64,000 nt of DNA from Streptomyces sp. H27-C3 (GTDB taxonomy: Bacteria; Actinomycetota; Actinomycetes; Streptomycetales; Streptomycetaceae): the NCBI RefSeq assembly GCF_030063415.1, contig NZ_JASITA010000016.1:62001-126000 (forward strand), written 5' to 3'. How positions within the stretch are numbered: the first letter of the stretch is position 1; every line of letters begins with the position of its first letter. The position numbers and the translations under genes are program-made. Shown here piece by piece: positions 1 through 8,253 of this stretch. The notes under the pieces were generated by a model. That model was not told the DNA's origin and did not search any database. It was given only the letters and a program-made list of their open reading frames with translations.

Positions 1-2901
1 GGTCTGCGTCGACCCGACCGCCGTGGTGGTGGCCCCGACGGGGGCCGTACCGCCTGCCGCGGCCCAGCTCCGGGGCGCGCCGACAGCGGCGTCGTGGAGG
101 TGCGCGTCGGGTGCGTCCGGGGCCTCGTGCGGGTCCTGGGCGTCCTGTGCTGCTTGGGCGTCCTGTGCTGCTTGGGCGTCCTGAGCCGCCTGTGCGTCCT
201 GAGCCGCCTGGGCGATCTGTGTGGCCTGTGCGTTCTGCGGCTCGGCGTCGTCGGGGAGTTGGGGGGACCGTGCGGGCTGCTGCGGCCCGTCCTGGCGCGC
301 CCTGCGCCGCCCCGTCGGGTTGGCCACCGGATGCGGCTGCGGCGGGGTGTGGTCGGCGCCGGGATCGGACCGTACGGCGTCATGGCGACCCGGCAGCGAG
401 GCGTCCGCCGCACCGGCCGTCGGCGGCACCCGGTCGGCCTCGGCCGGAGGCAACGCGAACGCGATCCGCGCACCGCCCTGCGCCTGGCCCTGGCCTTCGC
501 CGGTCCGCTCCTGAGCCGGGGCGAGCGCCCTGCGGGCACGCCGTCCGGCCGCCTGCTGTTGCTGCGGGGTGTGCTGCTGCTGGGCGTTGCTCCCGGCGGA
601 GGGCGCGGCAGGGAGGGCGGGGAGCGCGCGGGGGCCCTCGTACGCCCCCTCCGCACCACGCCGTGCGCGGCGCCCTGTCGGGCTCGGCGCATCGGTGGGC
701 ACGCCCTGGGGCGGTACCGTCTCGCCGAGCGCCGCGCGCCCGGTGCCGTGCGCCCCCTCGGCGGCTGTCACGACGGAACCCTCGGAAGGCGCCGGGACCC
801 GGCCGGCGGGGGCGATGGCGCGCAGCTCCACGTCACTGCCGACCCCGCCGCCGCTGCCGGCGCCCGTCGGCACCTCGACCTGGCTGGGCCGGCCACGCCT
901 GCGACCCGTGCCTCCTGAGGCGGAGCCGGGCCCGGGGCCGTCGCCCGAGTTCTGGGCCGGAATGCGCTCCTGCTGACCGCCACCGGACTCGTCCGGCGCA
1001 CCGCGGCGAGCCCTGCGTCGACCGGTCGGCGGGACCTGTTCCCCGTCGGCACCGACAGCGGGGTTCTCGCCCGGCCGCCCGTTTTGGCCGTCCTCTGCGC
1101 TCGCGCCGCTGTCGTGCTGCCCGTTGCCGAGGAACGCTTCGGTGGAGGCCCGCCGGGCACGCCGTCCGGCCCCGTCCGTGCCCGTCTGCTGTCCGGGTAG
1201 GTGCGCCGATACGGGAGCGTCGTCCCGGCCCGTGGGCTGCGGCACCGCGACAGCGACCGTCCCCGCACCGTCGCCGATGGGCACTTCGAGTACGTACGCA
1301 CTCCCGCCCATACCCGGCACCTCGTGCGTCTGCAGCACTCCACCGTGCGCCTGCACGATGCCCCGCACGATGGGCTCGTGCACCGGGTCTCCCCCGGCGT
1401 GCGGCCCGCGTACCTCGATACGTACGACCTCACCGCGCTGCGCCGCCGCGACCACGATCGTCGAGTCCAGGTACCCGCCACCGGCCGGTGCTGCGGGCGC
1501 TTTGCCCGTCGAGTCGACCCCGGCCACATCGGCGACCAGATGCGCGAGCGCCTTCGCCAGCCGTACGGCGTCCACCTCGGCCTCTATTGGCGGCGCGTGC
1601 ACGGCGAACTGCGCACGGCCCGGCCCGATCAGCTCGATCGCACCTTCCACGCCGGCCGCCACGACCGCGTCGAGCAGCACCTTCTTCTTGTCCAGCCGCG
1701 CCGTGCCCGCCATGAGCCGCTGGAAGCCGAGCACATTGTCGACGAGGGTGGTCATCCGGGCGTACCCGGCGGCCAGGTGGTGCAGGATCTGATTCGCCTC
1801 GGGCCACAGCTGGCCCGCCGGGTCGGCGGCGAGCGTCCCCAGCTCGCCGCGCAGCTCCTCCAGCGGCCCGCGCAGCGAGTCACCCAGGACGGCGGTCAGC
1901 TGGGCCTGCCGGCCGGCCATCTCCTCGTACCGCGAGGTCTCCCGGTCGAGCACCTCGGCGTGCTTTTCGATCAGTTCGTCACGGATCTGGGCTTCCCGTG
2001 CGAGCGCTTCGGCGTGCTTTTCGACCAGTTCGTCGTGGAGCTGGGTTTCGCGTGCGAGCGCTTCGGCGTGCTCCTCGATCAGTTCGTCGTACGGGCGGCG
2101 GTCCGTGAAGGTCATCACCGCGCCGACGAGCTGGTCGCCGTCGCGCACCGGGGCGGTCGTCAGATCGACGGGGACGGCCTTGCCGTTCCTCGCCCACAGC
2201 ACCTGCCCGCGCACCCGGTGCTTGCGACCGGACTTGAGGGTGTCGGCGAGCGGTGACTCCTCGTACGAGAAGGGCGTGCCGTCGGCGCGCGAGTGCACGG
2301 CGAGTGGGTGCAGCTCCTTGCCGCCCAGGTCGCTCGCGCGGTAGCCGAGGATCTGCGCGGCGGCCGGATTGACCAGGACGACCCTGCCGTCCGTGTCCGT
2401 ACCGACCACACCTTCGGAGGCGGCCCGCAGGATCATCTCGGTCTGGCGCTGCGAACGGGCCAGCTCCGCCTCGGTGTCCATGGCACCCGACAGGTCCCGC
2501 ACGACGAGCATCAGGAGCTCGTCGCCGGTGAAGCTCTGCCGGTCGTTGTGCGCGTCACGGAAGGCGTCGCGGCCGTCCGCCAGATTCGCGCTGGTCACCT
2601 CGACCGGGAGTTCTGTCCCGTCGGTGCGCCGCGCGATCATCCTGGTCGGCTTCGTACGCCCCTGCTCGTCCGCGCCGTCCGCCCGCCGCATCGACCCCGG
2701 GATCAGCTTCGAGTCGAACCCCGGCAGCAGATCGAGCAGCCCGCGCCCGACCAGTCCGGTGCCCGGCGACTCGAACGTCTCCAGGGCGATGGTGTTCGCG
2801 TTCACGACGGTGCCGTTGCAATTGACGAGCAACAGCCCGTCCGGGAGCGCGTCGAGTATCGCCGCGAGGCGAGCAGCGCCTCGGGATGGCCTGCTGCTCA
2901 C
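1..2901 (-). CDS. PAS-domain sensor protein with degenerate kinase core (partial, runs off left edge)
   Basis: The frame is open from a GTG at 2901 to the window edge (967 codons), so the C-terminus is missing. An AGGGAGGAAC ribosome site lies just upstream of the GTG. Residues about 10-140 and 150-265 are two PAS domains. Residues about 268-325 form a charged coiled coil built of near-repeated units (EEHAEALARE, EKHAEALARE, EKHAEVLDRE). Residues about 325-510 resemble a histidine kinase dimerisation and ATPase core, but the usual His-Glu-Leu-Arg box reads DSLRGPLEELR with no His, and the N-box reads LAKALAHLVADV with no Asn. From about 510 on the chain is low-complexity and carries at least six basic motifs of the type TGRRARRG, then an Ala-Gln repeat near 130-220. 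Role is probably signal sensing; catalytic activity is doubtful. A further domain may follow outside the window. Confidence 0.85.
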   Translation of the reverse strand, partial: MSSRPSRGAARLAAILDALPDGLLLVNCNGTVVNANTIALETFESPGTGLVGRGLLDLLPGFDSKLIPGSMRRADGADEQGRTKPTRMIARRTDGTELPVEVTSANLADGRDAFRDAHNDRQSFTGDELLMLVVRDLSGAMDTEAELARSQRQTEMILRAASEGVVGTDTDGRVVLVNPAAAQILGYRASDLGGKELHPLAVHSRADGTPFSYEESPLADTLKSGRKHRVRGQVLWARNGKAVPVDLTTAPVRDGDQLVGAVMTFTDRRPYDELIEEHAEALARETQLHDELVEKHAEALAREAQIRDELIEKHAEVLDRETSRYEEMAGRQAQLTAVLGDSLRGPLEELRGELGTLAADPAGQLWPEANQILHHLAAGYARMTTLVDNVLGFQRLMAGTARLDKKKVLLDAVVAAGVEGAIELIGPGRAQFAVHAPPIEAEVDAVRLAKALAHLVADVAGVDSTGKAPAAPAGGGYLDSTIVVAAAQRGEVVRIEVRGPHAGGDPVHEPIVRGIVQAHGGVLQTHEVPGMGGSAYVLEVPIGDGAGTVAVAVPQPTGRDDAPVSAHLPGQQTGTDGAGRRARRASTEAFLGNGQHDSGASAEDGQNGRPGENPAVGADGEQVPPTGRRRARRGAPDESGGGQQERIPAQNSGDGPGPGSASGGTGRRRGRPSQVEVPTGAGSGGGVGSDVELRAIAPAGRVPAPSEGSVVTAAEGAHGTGRAALGETVPPQGVPTDAPSPTGRRARRGAEGAYEGPRALPALPAAPSAGSNAQQQHTPQQQQAAGRRARRALAPAQERTGEGQGQAQGGARIAFALPPAEADRVPPTAGAADASLPGRHDAVRSDPGADHTPPQPHPVANPTGRRRARQDGPQQPARSPQLPDDAEPQNAQATQIAQAAQDAQAAQDAQAAQDAQAAQDAQDPHEAPDAPDAHLHDAAVGAPRSWAAAGGTAPVGATTTAVGSTQT

Positions 2902-3126
2902 GACGACTGTTCCTCCCTGACTACTGCACCTTGCCGACAGCCGCTCCCATCTTGCCCCTGGGTTCGCGTGCTGTCACTGGAGAGAGTCTAAAGGCAGGGG
3001 ATGGCCGTGTGACGGCGGATGAGGGGGAGCTCTCAACGAGGTTGTGTGCGCGCGGGCGCACAACTGGGCCCGTCGCACCCCTCGTGACCTGGTACGAGTC
3101 CCCCTGTTGACGGGGCCGGAACCGCT

Positions 3127-3247
3127 GCCGGAAGGGTTGCCGGAAGGGTTGCCGGAAGGGTTGCCCGGACCGCTCCGGTGTCCGATTCCTGTGCCCGTTC
3201 TGGGCCGGGCGTCAGGAACTGGTGCTCGTAACGGGTGCTCGTAACGG
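3127..3247. repeat. short tandem repeats in intergenic gap
   Basis: The gap 2902-3289 holds no supported gene. It contains three tandem 12-bp units gccggaagggtt (3127-3162) and two tandem 13-bp units gtgctcgtaacgg (3222-3247). They look like slippage repeats; no function is visible. Confidence 0.7.
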
Positions 3248-3263
3248 GTGCCAGGAACAACTG

Positions 3264-3280
3264 CCAGGAGCGACTCCTGG
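3264..3280 (-). terminator. stem-loop downstream of the SSI gene
   Basis: CCAGGAG and CTCCTGG form a 7-bp stem with a 3-nt loop, 10 bp beyond the stop codon of the inhibitor gene. There is no U-tract, which is common for Streptomyces terminators. Confidence 0.45.
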
Positions 3281-3289
3281 GAACGACCG

Positions 3290-3760
3290 CTACGCACGGG
3301 CGTTCGGCAGCACCGGTGCGACGGGAAGCGCCGGCAGCACCGGGGTCATCGAGTTCCAGTGGGAGATCTCGCAGCCGTCGCCGCGGCCGAAGACGGCATC
3401 GACGGGCCGCCCCTGCCAGATCCCGGTGACCCGGGCGGAGGCGGGTCCGCCGTACTGCTGCGTGCACACCTGCCCTTCGGGCGCCGGTGCGAAGGGGTCC
3501 TTGCCCTGCCCGGCCAGCTCCCCGAGCCGGTCACAGGCGGCCTGCGCCCGCGGGTGGCTGCCCCCGGCGGGCCCGCATTCGAGCTTGTACGTCGCGTCGG
3601 CGTCGGGGTTCCCGGTCTCGGAGGTGGTCACGGTGAGCAGGTCCTCCCCGGCGTGCAGCAGCGGCACGGGGAGGGGGCCGCCGGCGGCGAGGGCGCCGGG
3701 CGCGGTGACGGACAGCGCGGCGACGGACGCGGCGGCGGTGAGAACGAGGCGGCGCAGCAT
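3290..3760 (-). CDS. secreted subtilisin inhibitor-like (SSI family) protein
   Basis: The 156-residue precursor starts at an ATG preceded by CCAGGAG. Residues 1-25 form a Sec signal peptide ending ALA. The mature part has four cysteines placed as in Streptomyces subtilisin inhibitor, and the conserved stretch VTGIWQGRPVDAVF matches the strand after the reactive loop. Family members are extracellular dimeric inhibitors of serine proteases that act during aerial growth. In the reactive loop, the canonical CPMVYDP is replaced by CTQQYGGP, so the predicted P1 residue is Gln instead of Met, Lys or Arg, and the loop is one residue longer. The C-terminus also has a Pro/Val-rich tail (TPVLPALPVAPVLP). 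Family assignment is firm; target protease is unknown. Confidence 0.85.
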   Translation of the reverse strand: MLRRLVLTAAASVAALSVTAPGALAAGGPLPVPLLHAGEDLLTVTTSETGNPDADATYKLECGPAGGSHPRAQAACDRLGELAGQGKDPFAPAPEGQVCTQQYGGPASARVTGIWQGRPVDAVFGRGDGCEISHWNSMTPVLPALPVAPVLPNARA

Positions 3761-3970
3761 GCGGGCTCCTGGGATGTGAGGGGTGCGTGGGGACACGAAG
3801 GGACGGGACTCCCTGCTCCCTCTAACGCGCCACAGCCCCCGGCGTTGCGCCACAAGAACGGTTTTGCTCTGGGGCCGGGGCGCCTAGTACCGTGGGCAGC
3901 GATTGGTGACAGCCCGCAAGGCTGTGACATCATCTGCACGCACCCACTCGCGCAGGCGAGAGCGTGTGCT

Positions 3971-4061
3971 GGAGGCGTCGCCTAGTCCGGTCTATGGCGC
4001 CGCACTGCTAATGCGGTTTGGGTTTTAAAACCCATCGAGGGTTCAAATCCCTCCGCCTCCG
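3971..4061 (+). tRNA. tRNA-Ser (GCT)
   Basis: The acceptor stem GGAGGCG pairs with CGCCTCC. The anticodon stem CCGCA/TGCGG holds loop CTGCTAA, giving anticodon GCT. A long variable arm and GGTTCAAATCC T-loop fit a class II tRNA-Ser. CCA is not encoded. Confidence 0.95.
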
Positions 4062-4071
4062 CGTGTGATCA

Positions 4072-4104
4072 CCGAAGCCCCGGTCCCCAGGACCGGGGCT
4101 TCGG
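4072..4104 (+). terminator. terminator of tRNA-Ser(GCT)
   Basis: A perfect 14-bp stem (CCGAAGCCCCGGTC / GACCGGGGCTTCGG) with a 5-nt loop starts 11 bp after the tRNA. Confidence 0.8.
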
Positions 4105-4290
4105 CCGTCCATGGCCGTCCCTCACCGCTCAGGGCCGTTCGGGTGCTCTTCGAGGGCTCGCGCAAGGGGCGCCCAGAAGGCTGTTTCCGCAGCTCAGGTG
4201 GGGTCCGGCTAATGGATTTCGTATGGCGGCGCAGGTCATGTAATGTTGTTCTCGCAACGCCGACGGGGCAGGAAACGCCCCGAACGCCAA

Positions 4291-4363
4291 GCACTCGTAG
4301 CTTAACGGATAGAGCATCTGACTACGGATCAGAAGGTTGCAGGTTCGAATCCTGCCGAGTGCA
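4291..4363 (+). tRNA. tRNA-Arg (ACG)
   Basis: The acceptor stem GCACTCG pairs with CGAGTGC. The anticodon stem CTGA/TCAG carries anticodon ACG (read as ICG after TadA editing). TadA itself is encoded at 19.0-19.6 kb. The 73-nt length and GGTTCGAATCC T-arm are standard. Confidence 0.96.
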
Positions 4364-4370
4364 CGCAGGT

Positions 4371-4406
4371 CAAAGCCCCCGCCGGTTCATCCGGGCGGGG
4401 GCTTTG
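4371..4406 (+). terminator. terminator of tRNA-Arg(ACG)
   Basis: A 13-bp GC-rich stem (CAAAGCCCCCGCC with GGCGGGGGCTTTG) lies 8 bp after the tRNA. Nothing coding is visible between it and 4575. Confidence 0.85.
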
Positions 4407-4575
4407 TCGTGCGTGCGAGCAGCGAAGTACATCAACCGGGTCAGGTCTTGCCGAGGGCCTTCCGGTGAGGCACTACGACGACTTGGTACTGCTGTATGCG
4501 GCGGACCGGGTCTGACACCGATGGCGCGCCCGTCTACGTTCTTCCTTAGCCGACGTGCTGACAGGGGGTGTGGCT

Positions 4576-5457
4576 GTGGAGTGGCGGAGCGCGGGGCTCG
4601 GGTGGCCCGACGGGGTGCCTGTGCTGCGGTGGGATCGTGGGCGGGTGAGTCCGCTGTCGTACGGGAAAGAGATCGGCTTTCGGGTCGTGGGTGAGCGGTA
4701 CTGCGTGGGGGCGCGGGGGAATGCTTGTCCGCTCGGGGCCCTGGTGGCGGGGCGGGCCTCGCAGGCTCGGTGTGCGGAGTGTGCGCGGCTGGACCGGGCG
4801 TTCTCCGTCGCGGCCGACGGGGTGCCGGACGATCCGCGGACGTACCGGGTGTACCTGGCGTGGTTCGGGGCCGGGATGGCCAAGGTCGGGATCACCGCCG
4901 AGGAGCGTGGATCCGTAAGGCTGTTGGAGCAGGGAGCCGTGGCGTTCAGCTGGTTGGGGCGGGGGCCTCTGATGGCGGCGCGGCGGACCGAAGAGCTGTT
5001 GCGGGCCGCGCTCGGGGTGCCCGACCGGATTCCGTACGCGAAGAAGCGGGCCGTGCGGCACGACTTGCCCGGGTGGCCGGAGCGGGTCGCGGAGATCGGG
5101 GAGCTGCATCGGCGGGCCGTGGCGCTGGAGGGATGGCCGGATTCGCTGGAGCGGGTGCCGTTCGAGGCGGTGGACCACTCCGGGGCCTTCGCGCTGGCCG
5201 GGCTGGCGCCCCTGACGCGGGTGGTGAGCGAGCTGGCCGCGGGCGGGGTCGTCGCGGGGCGGCTGGTGGCGGCGGCCGGGCCCGATCTGCATCTGGTGGA
5301 GGCGACGGCGGGTGCGGAGGGCGGGGTGCTGGTGCTGGATACGCGGCTGATGTCCGGGTGGGCGCTGACCGGGGGTGACGGGGTGACGTCCGTGCCGGTG
5401 CGGCAGGTTGAGGCCTCGGGTGACGGTGATGGCGATGTGCAGGAAGGGCTTTTCTGA
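4576..5457 (+). CDS. DUF2797 family protein
   Basis: The GTG at 4576 is preferred because ACAGGGGG sits about 7 nt upstream; an in-frame GTG at 4555 has no ribosome site. The product (293 aa) has an N-terminal cluster of four cysteines (around YCVGARGNACPLG and ARCAECARL) that may bind metal. It then carries the YRVYLAWFGAGMAKVGIT segment typical of DUF2797, reminiscent of a GIY-YIG-like fold. The family is conserved in actinobacteria with no established function. It is followed 139 bp later by the amidohydrolase gene on the same strand. No signal peptide or membrane segment is seen. Confidence 0.8.
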   Translation: MEWRSAGLGWPDGVPVLRWDRGRVSPLSYGKEIGFRVVGERYCVGARGNACPLGALVAGRASQARCAECARLDRAFSVAADGVPDDPRTYRVYLAWFGAGMAKVGITAEERGSVRLLEQGAVAFSWLGRGPLMAARRTEELLRAALGVPDRIPYAKKRAVRHDLPGWPERVAEIGELHRRAVALEGWPDSLERVPFEAVDHSGAFALAGLAPLTRVVSELAAGGVVAGRLVAAAGPDLHLVEATAGAEGGVLVLDTRLMSGWALTGGDGVTSVPVRQVEASGDGDGDVQEGLF

Positions 5458-5596
5458 CGAGGACGGGCTGGGCGCGACGCGCACCGCGAGTGTGACCGGC
5501 CGGTCCGGCTGTGTGGCCCGTGGGTCTTGTGGCTCCTGTGGGTCTTGTGGGTCCTGAGGGTGGACAGGGCCGTGCGCGGAGCCGAGGGTGGGTGCC

Positions 5597-6511
5597 ATGA
5601 GCATGCAACCTGTCGCGTCGGAAGAACCGACCTCATCGGACCGGGCCGAGCCTGCCGTCGTGCGGTTCTGGGAGCGGCTCGGGCTGCCGGGGATCATCGA
5701 CGTACACACGCACTTCATGCCCGACCGCGTGCTCAAGAAGGTGTGGGCCTATTTCGACGCCGTCGGGCCGCTGACCGGCATGGCGTGGCCCATCACGTAT
5801 CGCCACGAGGAGGACGAACGCGTCGCGCTGCTCCGGGAATTTGGGGTGCGGCACTTCACCTCCATGCTCTATCCGCACAAGGCCGGAATGGCGGCCTGGC
5901 TCAATGCGTGGGCGGCTGATTTCGCGGCCAGGACCCCCGAATGCCTGCATACGGCGACGCTCTTTCCGGAGGAGGGAGTGGAGGCGTACGTACGGGAGGC
6001 AGTCGAGAGTGGGGCGCGTGTCTTCAAGTCGCACCTTCAGGTCGGGGCGTACGACGCGAACGACGCGCTGCTTGATCCCGTCTGGGGGCTGTTGGCTGAG
6101 GCCGGGATTCCGGTGGTGACGCACTGCGGGTCCGGGCCCGCGCCCGGCAAGCACACCGGACCCGAGCCGATCGGCCGGCTGCTGGCGCGGCATCCGCGGC
6201 TGCGGCTCGTGGTGGCTCATATGGGGATGCCGGAGTACACCGACTTCCTTGATCTCGCCGAGCGGTACGGCGAGATCAGACTCGACACGACCATGGCCTT
6301 CACCGACTTCTCCGAGCGCCTCACGCCTTTTCCGGTGGGCGAGCGGGGGCGGCTGGCCGACCTGGGGGACCGGATTCTGCTCGGTACCGACTTTCCCAAT
6401 ATTCCGTACGCCTACGGGCACCAGCTGGAGGCGCTTGAGCGGCTGGGGCTGGGGGACGACTGGCTTCGGGCGGTCTGTTACCGGAATGCGGTGCGGTTGT
6501 TCGGGCTGTGA
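5597..6511 (+). CDS. amidohydrolase family (ACMSD-like TIM barrel) protein
   Basis: The ATG at 5597 has GAGGG 9 nt upstream. The 304-residue protein carries the metal-site pattern of amidohydrolase-2 enzymes: DVHTHF near the N-terminus, His in VVTHCGSG, His in VVAHMGMPEY and Asp in LLGTDFPNIPY. These enzymes hydrolyse or decarboxylate small aromatic or cyclic substrates in the cytoplasm. The substrate cannot be told from sequence. It follows the DUF2797 gene and may be co-transcribed with it. Confidence 0.85.
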   Translation: MSMQPVASEEPTSSDRAEPAVVRFWERLGLPGIIDVHTHFMPDRVLKKVWAYFDAVGPLTGMAWPITYRHEEDERVALLREFGVRHFTSMLYPHKAGMAAWLNAWAADFAARTPECLHTATLFPEEGVEAYVREAVESGARVFKSHLQVGAYDANDALLDPVWGLLAEAGIPVVTHCGSGPAPGKHTGPEPIGRLLARHPRLRLVVAHMGMPEYTDFLDLAERYGEIRLDTTMAFTDFSERLTPFPVGERGRLADLGDRILLGTDFPNIPYAYGHQLEALERLGLGDDWLRAVCYRNAVRLFGL

Positions 6512-6690
6512 GCTGCTGTGAGCTGCTGTGAGGGGCTGCGGAGGGGCTGTGACGGGGTGGCATCGCAGTGCGGTGCGGTGGAGTGCGCTGCGGTGCGCTG
6601 CGGTGTGACGTGTGTGGCGGCGGGGCGTTTCTCAGGGGATTCACAGGAATGGGAAAGGGCGCTCTCAGAGGCCCGGTCCAGGGTGGCCCC

Positions 6691-7413
6691 ATGCGTACCG
6701 AAATACTCAGGCCCGGCGGCAGCCCCGTGCGGGTGCTTGTCGTGGACGACGAGGCGTCTCTCGCCGAGCTGCTGTCGATGGCCCTGCGTTACGAGGGGTG
6801 GGAGGTCCGCAGGGTCGGCGACGGGGCCGGCGCCGTGCGCTCGGCGCGCGACTTCCGGCCCGATGCGGTCGTACTCGACGTGATGCTGCCGGACATGGAC
6901 GGGCTCGCCGTCCTCGGGCGGCTGCGCTGCGAACTGCCCGATGTGCCGGTGCTGTTCCTGACCGCGAGGGACTCCGTGGAGGACCGCATCGCGGGGCTGA
7001 CGGCGGGCGGCGACGACTATGTCACCAAGCCGTTCAGCCTGGAGGAGGTCGTGGCCCGGCTGCGCGGGCTGATCCGGCGGTCGGGTACCGCGGCGGTGGC
7101 CGTACGGAGCGAATCCGTGCTGACGGTCGGCGACTTGGCCCTCGACGAGGACAGCCACGAGGTCACGCGGGCCGGGGACGGGATCCATCTCACCGCGACG
7201 GAGTTCGAACTGCTGCGCTTCCTGATGCGCAATCCGCGCCGCGTCCTGAGCAAGGCGCAGATCCTCGACCGGGTGTGGAACTACGACTTCGGCGGCCAGG
7301 CCAATGTCGTCGAGCTGTACATCTCGTATCTGCGCAGGAAGATCGACGCGGGCCGGGAGCCGATGATCCACACTCGGCGTGGCGCGGGGTATCTGATCAA
7401 GCCGGGTATGTGA
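6691..7413 (+). CDS. OmpR/PhoB-family response regulator
   Basis: The ATG at 6691 begins MRTEILRPGG; a longer upstream frame is repetitive and unlikely to be coding. The receiver domain (about 13-125) has the acidic pair VVDDE, phospho-acceptor Asp in VVLDVMLPDMDG, Thr in LFLTARDS and Lys in DDYVTKPFS. The C-terminal winged helix (about 140-238) includes LTATEFELLRFLMRNPRRVL and ends with GAGYLIKPG. It should be activated by the kinase encoded immediately downstream, but that gene is truncated. The regulator is therefore an orphan in this strain unless another kinase serves it. Confidence 0.93.
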   Translation: MRTEILRPGGSPVRVLVVDDEASLAELLSMALRYEGWEVRRVGDGAGAVRSARDFRPDAVVLDVMLPDMDGLAVLGRLRCELPDVPVLFLTARDSVEDRIAGLTAGGDDYVTKPFSLEEVVARLRGLIRRSGTAAVAVRSESVLTVGDLALDEDSHEVTRAGDGIHLTATEFELLRFLMRNPRRVLSKAQILDRVWNYDFGGQANVVELYISYLRRKIDAGREPMIHTRRGAGYLIKPGM

Positions 7414-7659
7414 GTGAGGTTGAGGGTGGCTGTCTCCCTTCGCGCTGTCTCCCTTCGCGCTGTCTCCCTTCGCGCTGTGTCGCTGCGCACCCGGCTCGTG
7501 CTGTCGGCCGTCGCGCTGATCGCGGTGGTCGCTGCGGTGATCGGGCCGGTTACGACGATCGCGCTGCACTCGTTTCTGGAGCAGCAGCTGGACGATCAGC
7601 TGACGTCGGCGGTGCAGCGCACGCAACGGGGACCCGCGGGGATCGTGGCCCCACGCTGA
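7414..7659 (+). pseudogene. 5' remnant of a sensor histidine kinase
   Basis: A GTG overlaps the end of the regulator gene. It encodes a basic leader with four AVSLR repeats (15-bp tandem repeats at about 7425-7480), one membrane helix (LVLSAVALIAVVAAVIGPV) and the first residues of the sensor region (LHSFLEQQLDDQL). Homology then ends and a stop follows at 7659. HAMP, dimerisation and ATPase domains are absent. The next DNA belongs to an oppositely oriented STAS remnant, so the kinase was cut by a rearrangement at about 7.63-7.66 kb. Confidence 0.8.
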
Positions 7660-7662
7660 AGC

Positions 7663-8019
7663 TTGTCGCTGCGCCGGTGCAGCGGATCCCGCACCCGATG
7701 CTGGACACGCACTTCTTCCGCAACCAGCGCTTCATCGGCGCGGTCGCCTGCGGCTTGCTGACCGCGAGCCGCAGGACCGCGCCCCGCTTCCGTAACCCCC
7801 GAGGTCGTAAGCGCTCCTCGGTCGCGGCGATGAGCTCGATGCCCCGGGTGTCGATGAACGTCGTGTCCGTGAGGTTCAGCACCAGGACGCGCAGCGAGCC
7901 GGACCGCGCGTCGATGATCCGGGCGGCGTCCGCTGCAGTTGGGGCGAGTCGCTGAGGTCGATCTCGCGCGGCAGTTTGACCAAGGTGGGGTGCGGAAGAT
8001 CACAGGGGTTCAGGAGCAT
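7663..8019 (-). pseudogene. frameshifted STAS (anti-sigma antagonist-like) gene
   Basis: The ATG at 8019 has GGTGAGG upstream and begins MLLNPCDLPHPTLVKLPREI. After about 30 codons the homologous reading continues in another frame as LRVLVLNLTDTTFIDTRGIE, the central STAS strand and helix. A single base seems lost near 7940. The DVSGL/DSSGL-type turn reads DTRGI, so the usual phospho-Ser is absent. One arm of the dispersed palindrome (7795-7810) lies inside the coding region and seems to have inserted extra residues. The 3' end meets the truncated kinase. Confidence 0.65.
7795..7810. repeat. single arm of dispersed palindromic element (copy a)
   Basis: The 16-mer matches 15 of 16 bases of the arm found at both ends of the 50-bp palindrome at 24485-24534 and of the 178-bp element at 58003-58180. 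No second arm is present here. Confidence 0.6.
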
Positions 8020-8253
8020 GGCTGGAGACCTCACCCGAGCGACTTGACGTCGCGGCCCGGATGACGGCCGCTTCCTGACCCGGAGTTCCGTTTCAGCACG
8101 GGCGGGCTCGCCCGGTGGAGCGTGTGCCCTGTTGCTTCGGGGCAGTCAGGAAGCGGATAGAGTCTGTCCGTCCTTTGCTCGCAGTCGGGAATGTGCTGCG
8201 GAGCTCTCCAGCGCATGGCCTCAACCCGGTCGTGCTCGCCGAAGAGGTTCGTG

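Noticed and set aside
111..1715. Long plus-strand open frame at the left edge
   Set aside because: Antisense to the PAS protein tail; Arg/Pro-rich shadow without homology.
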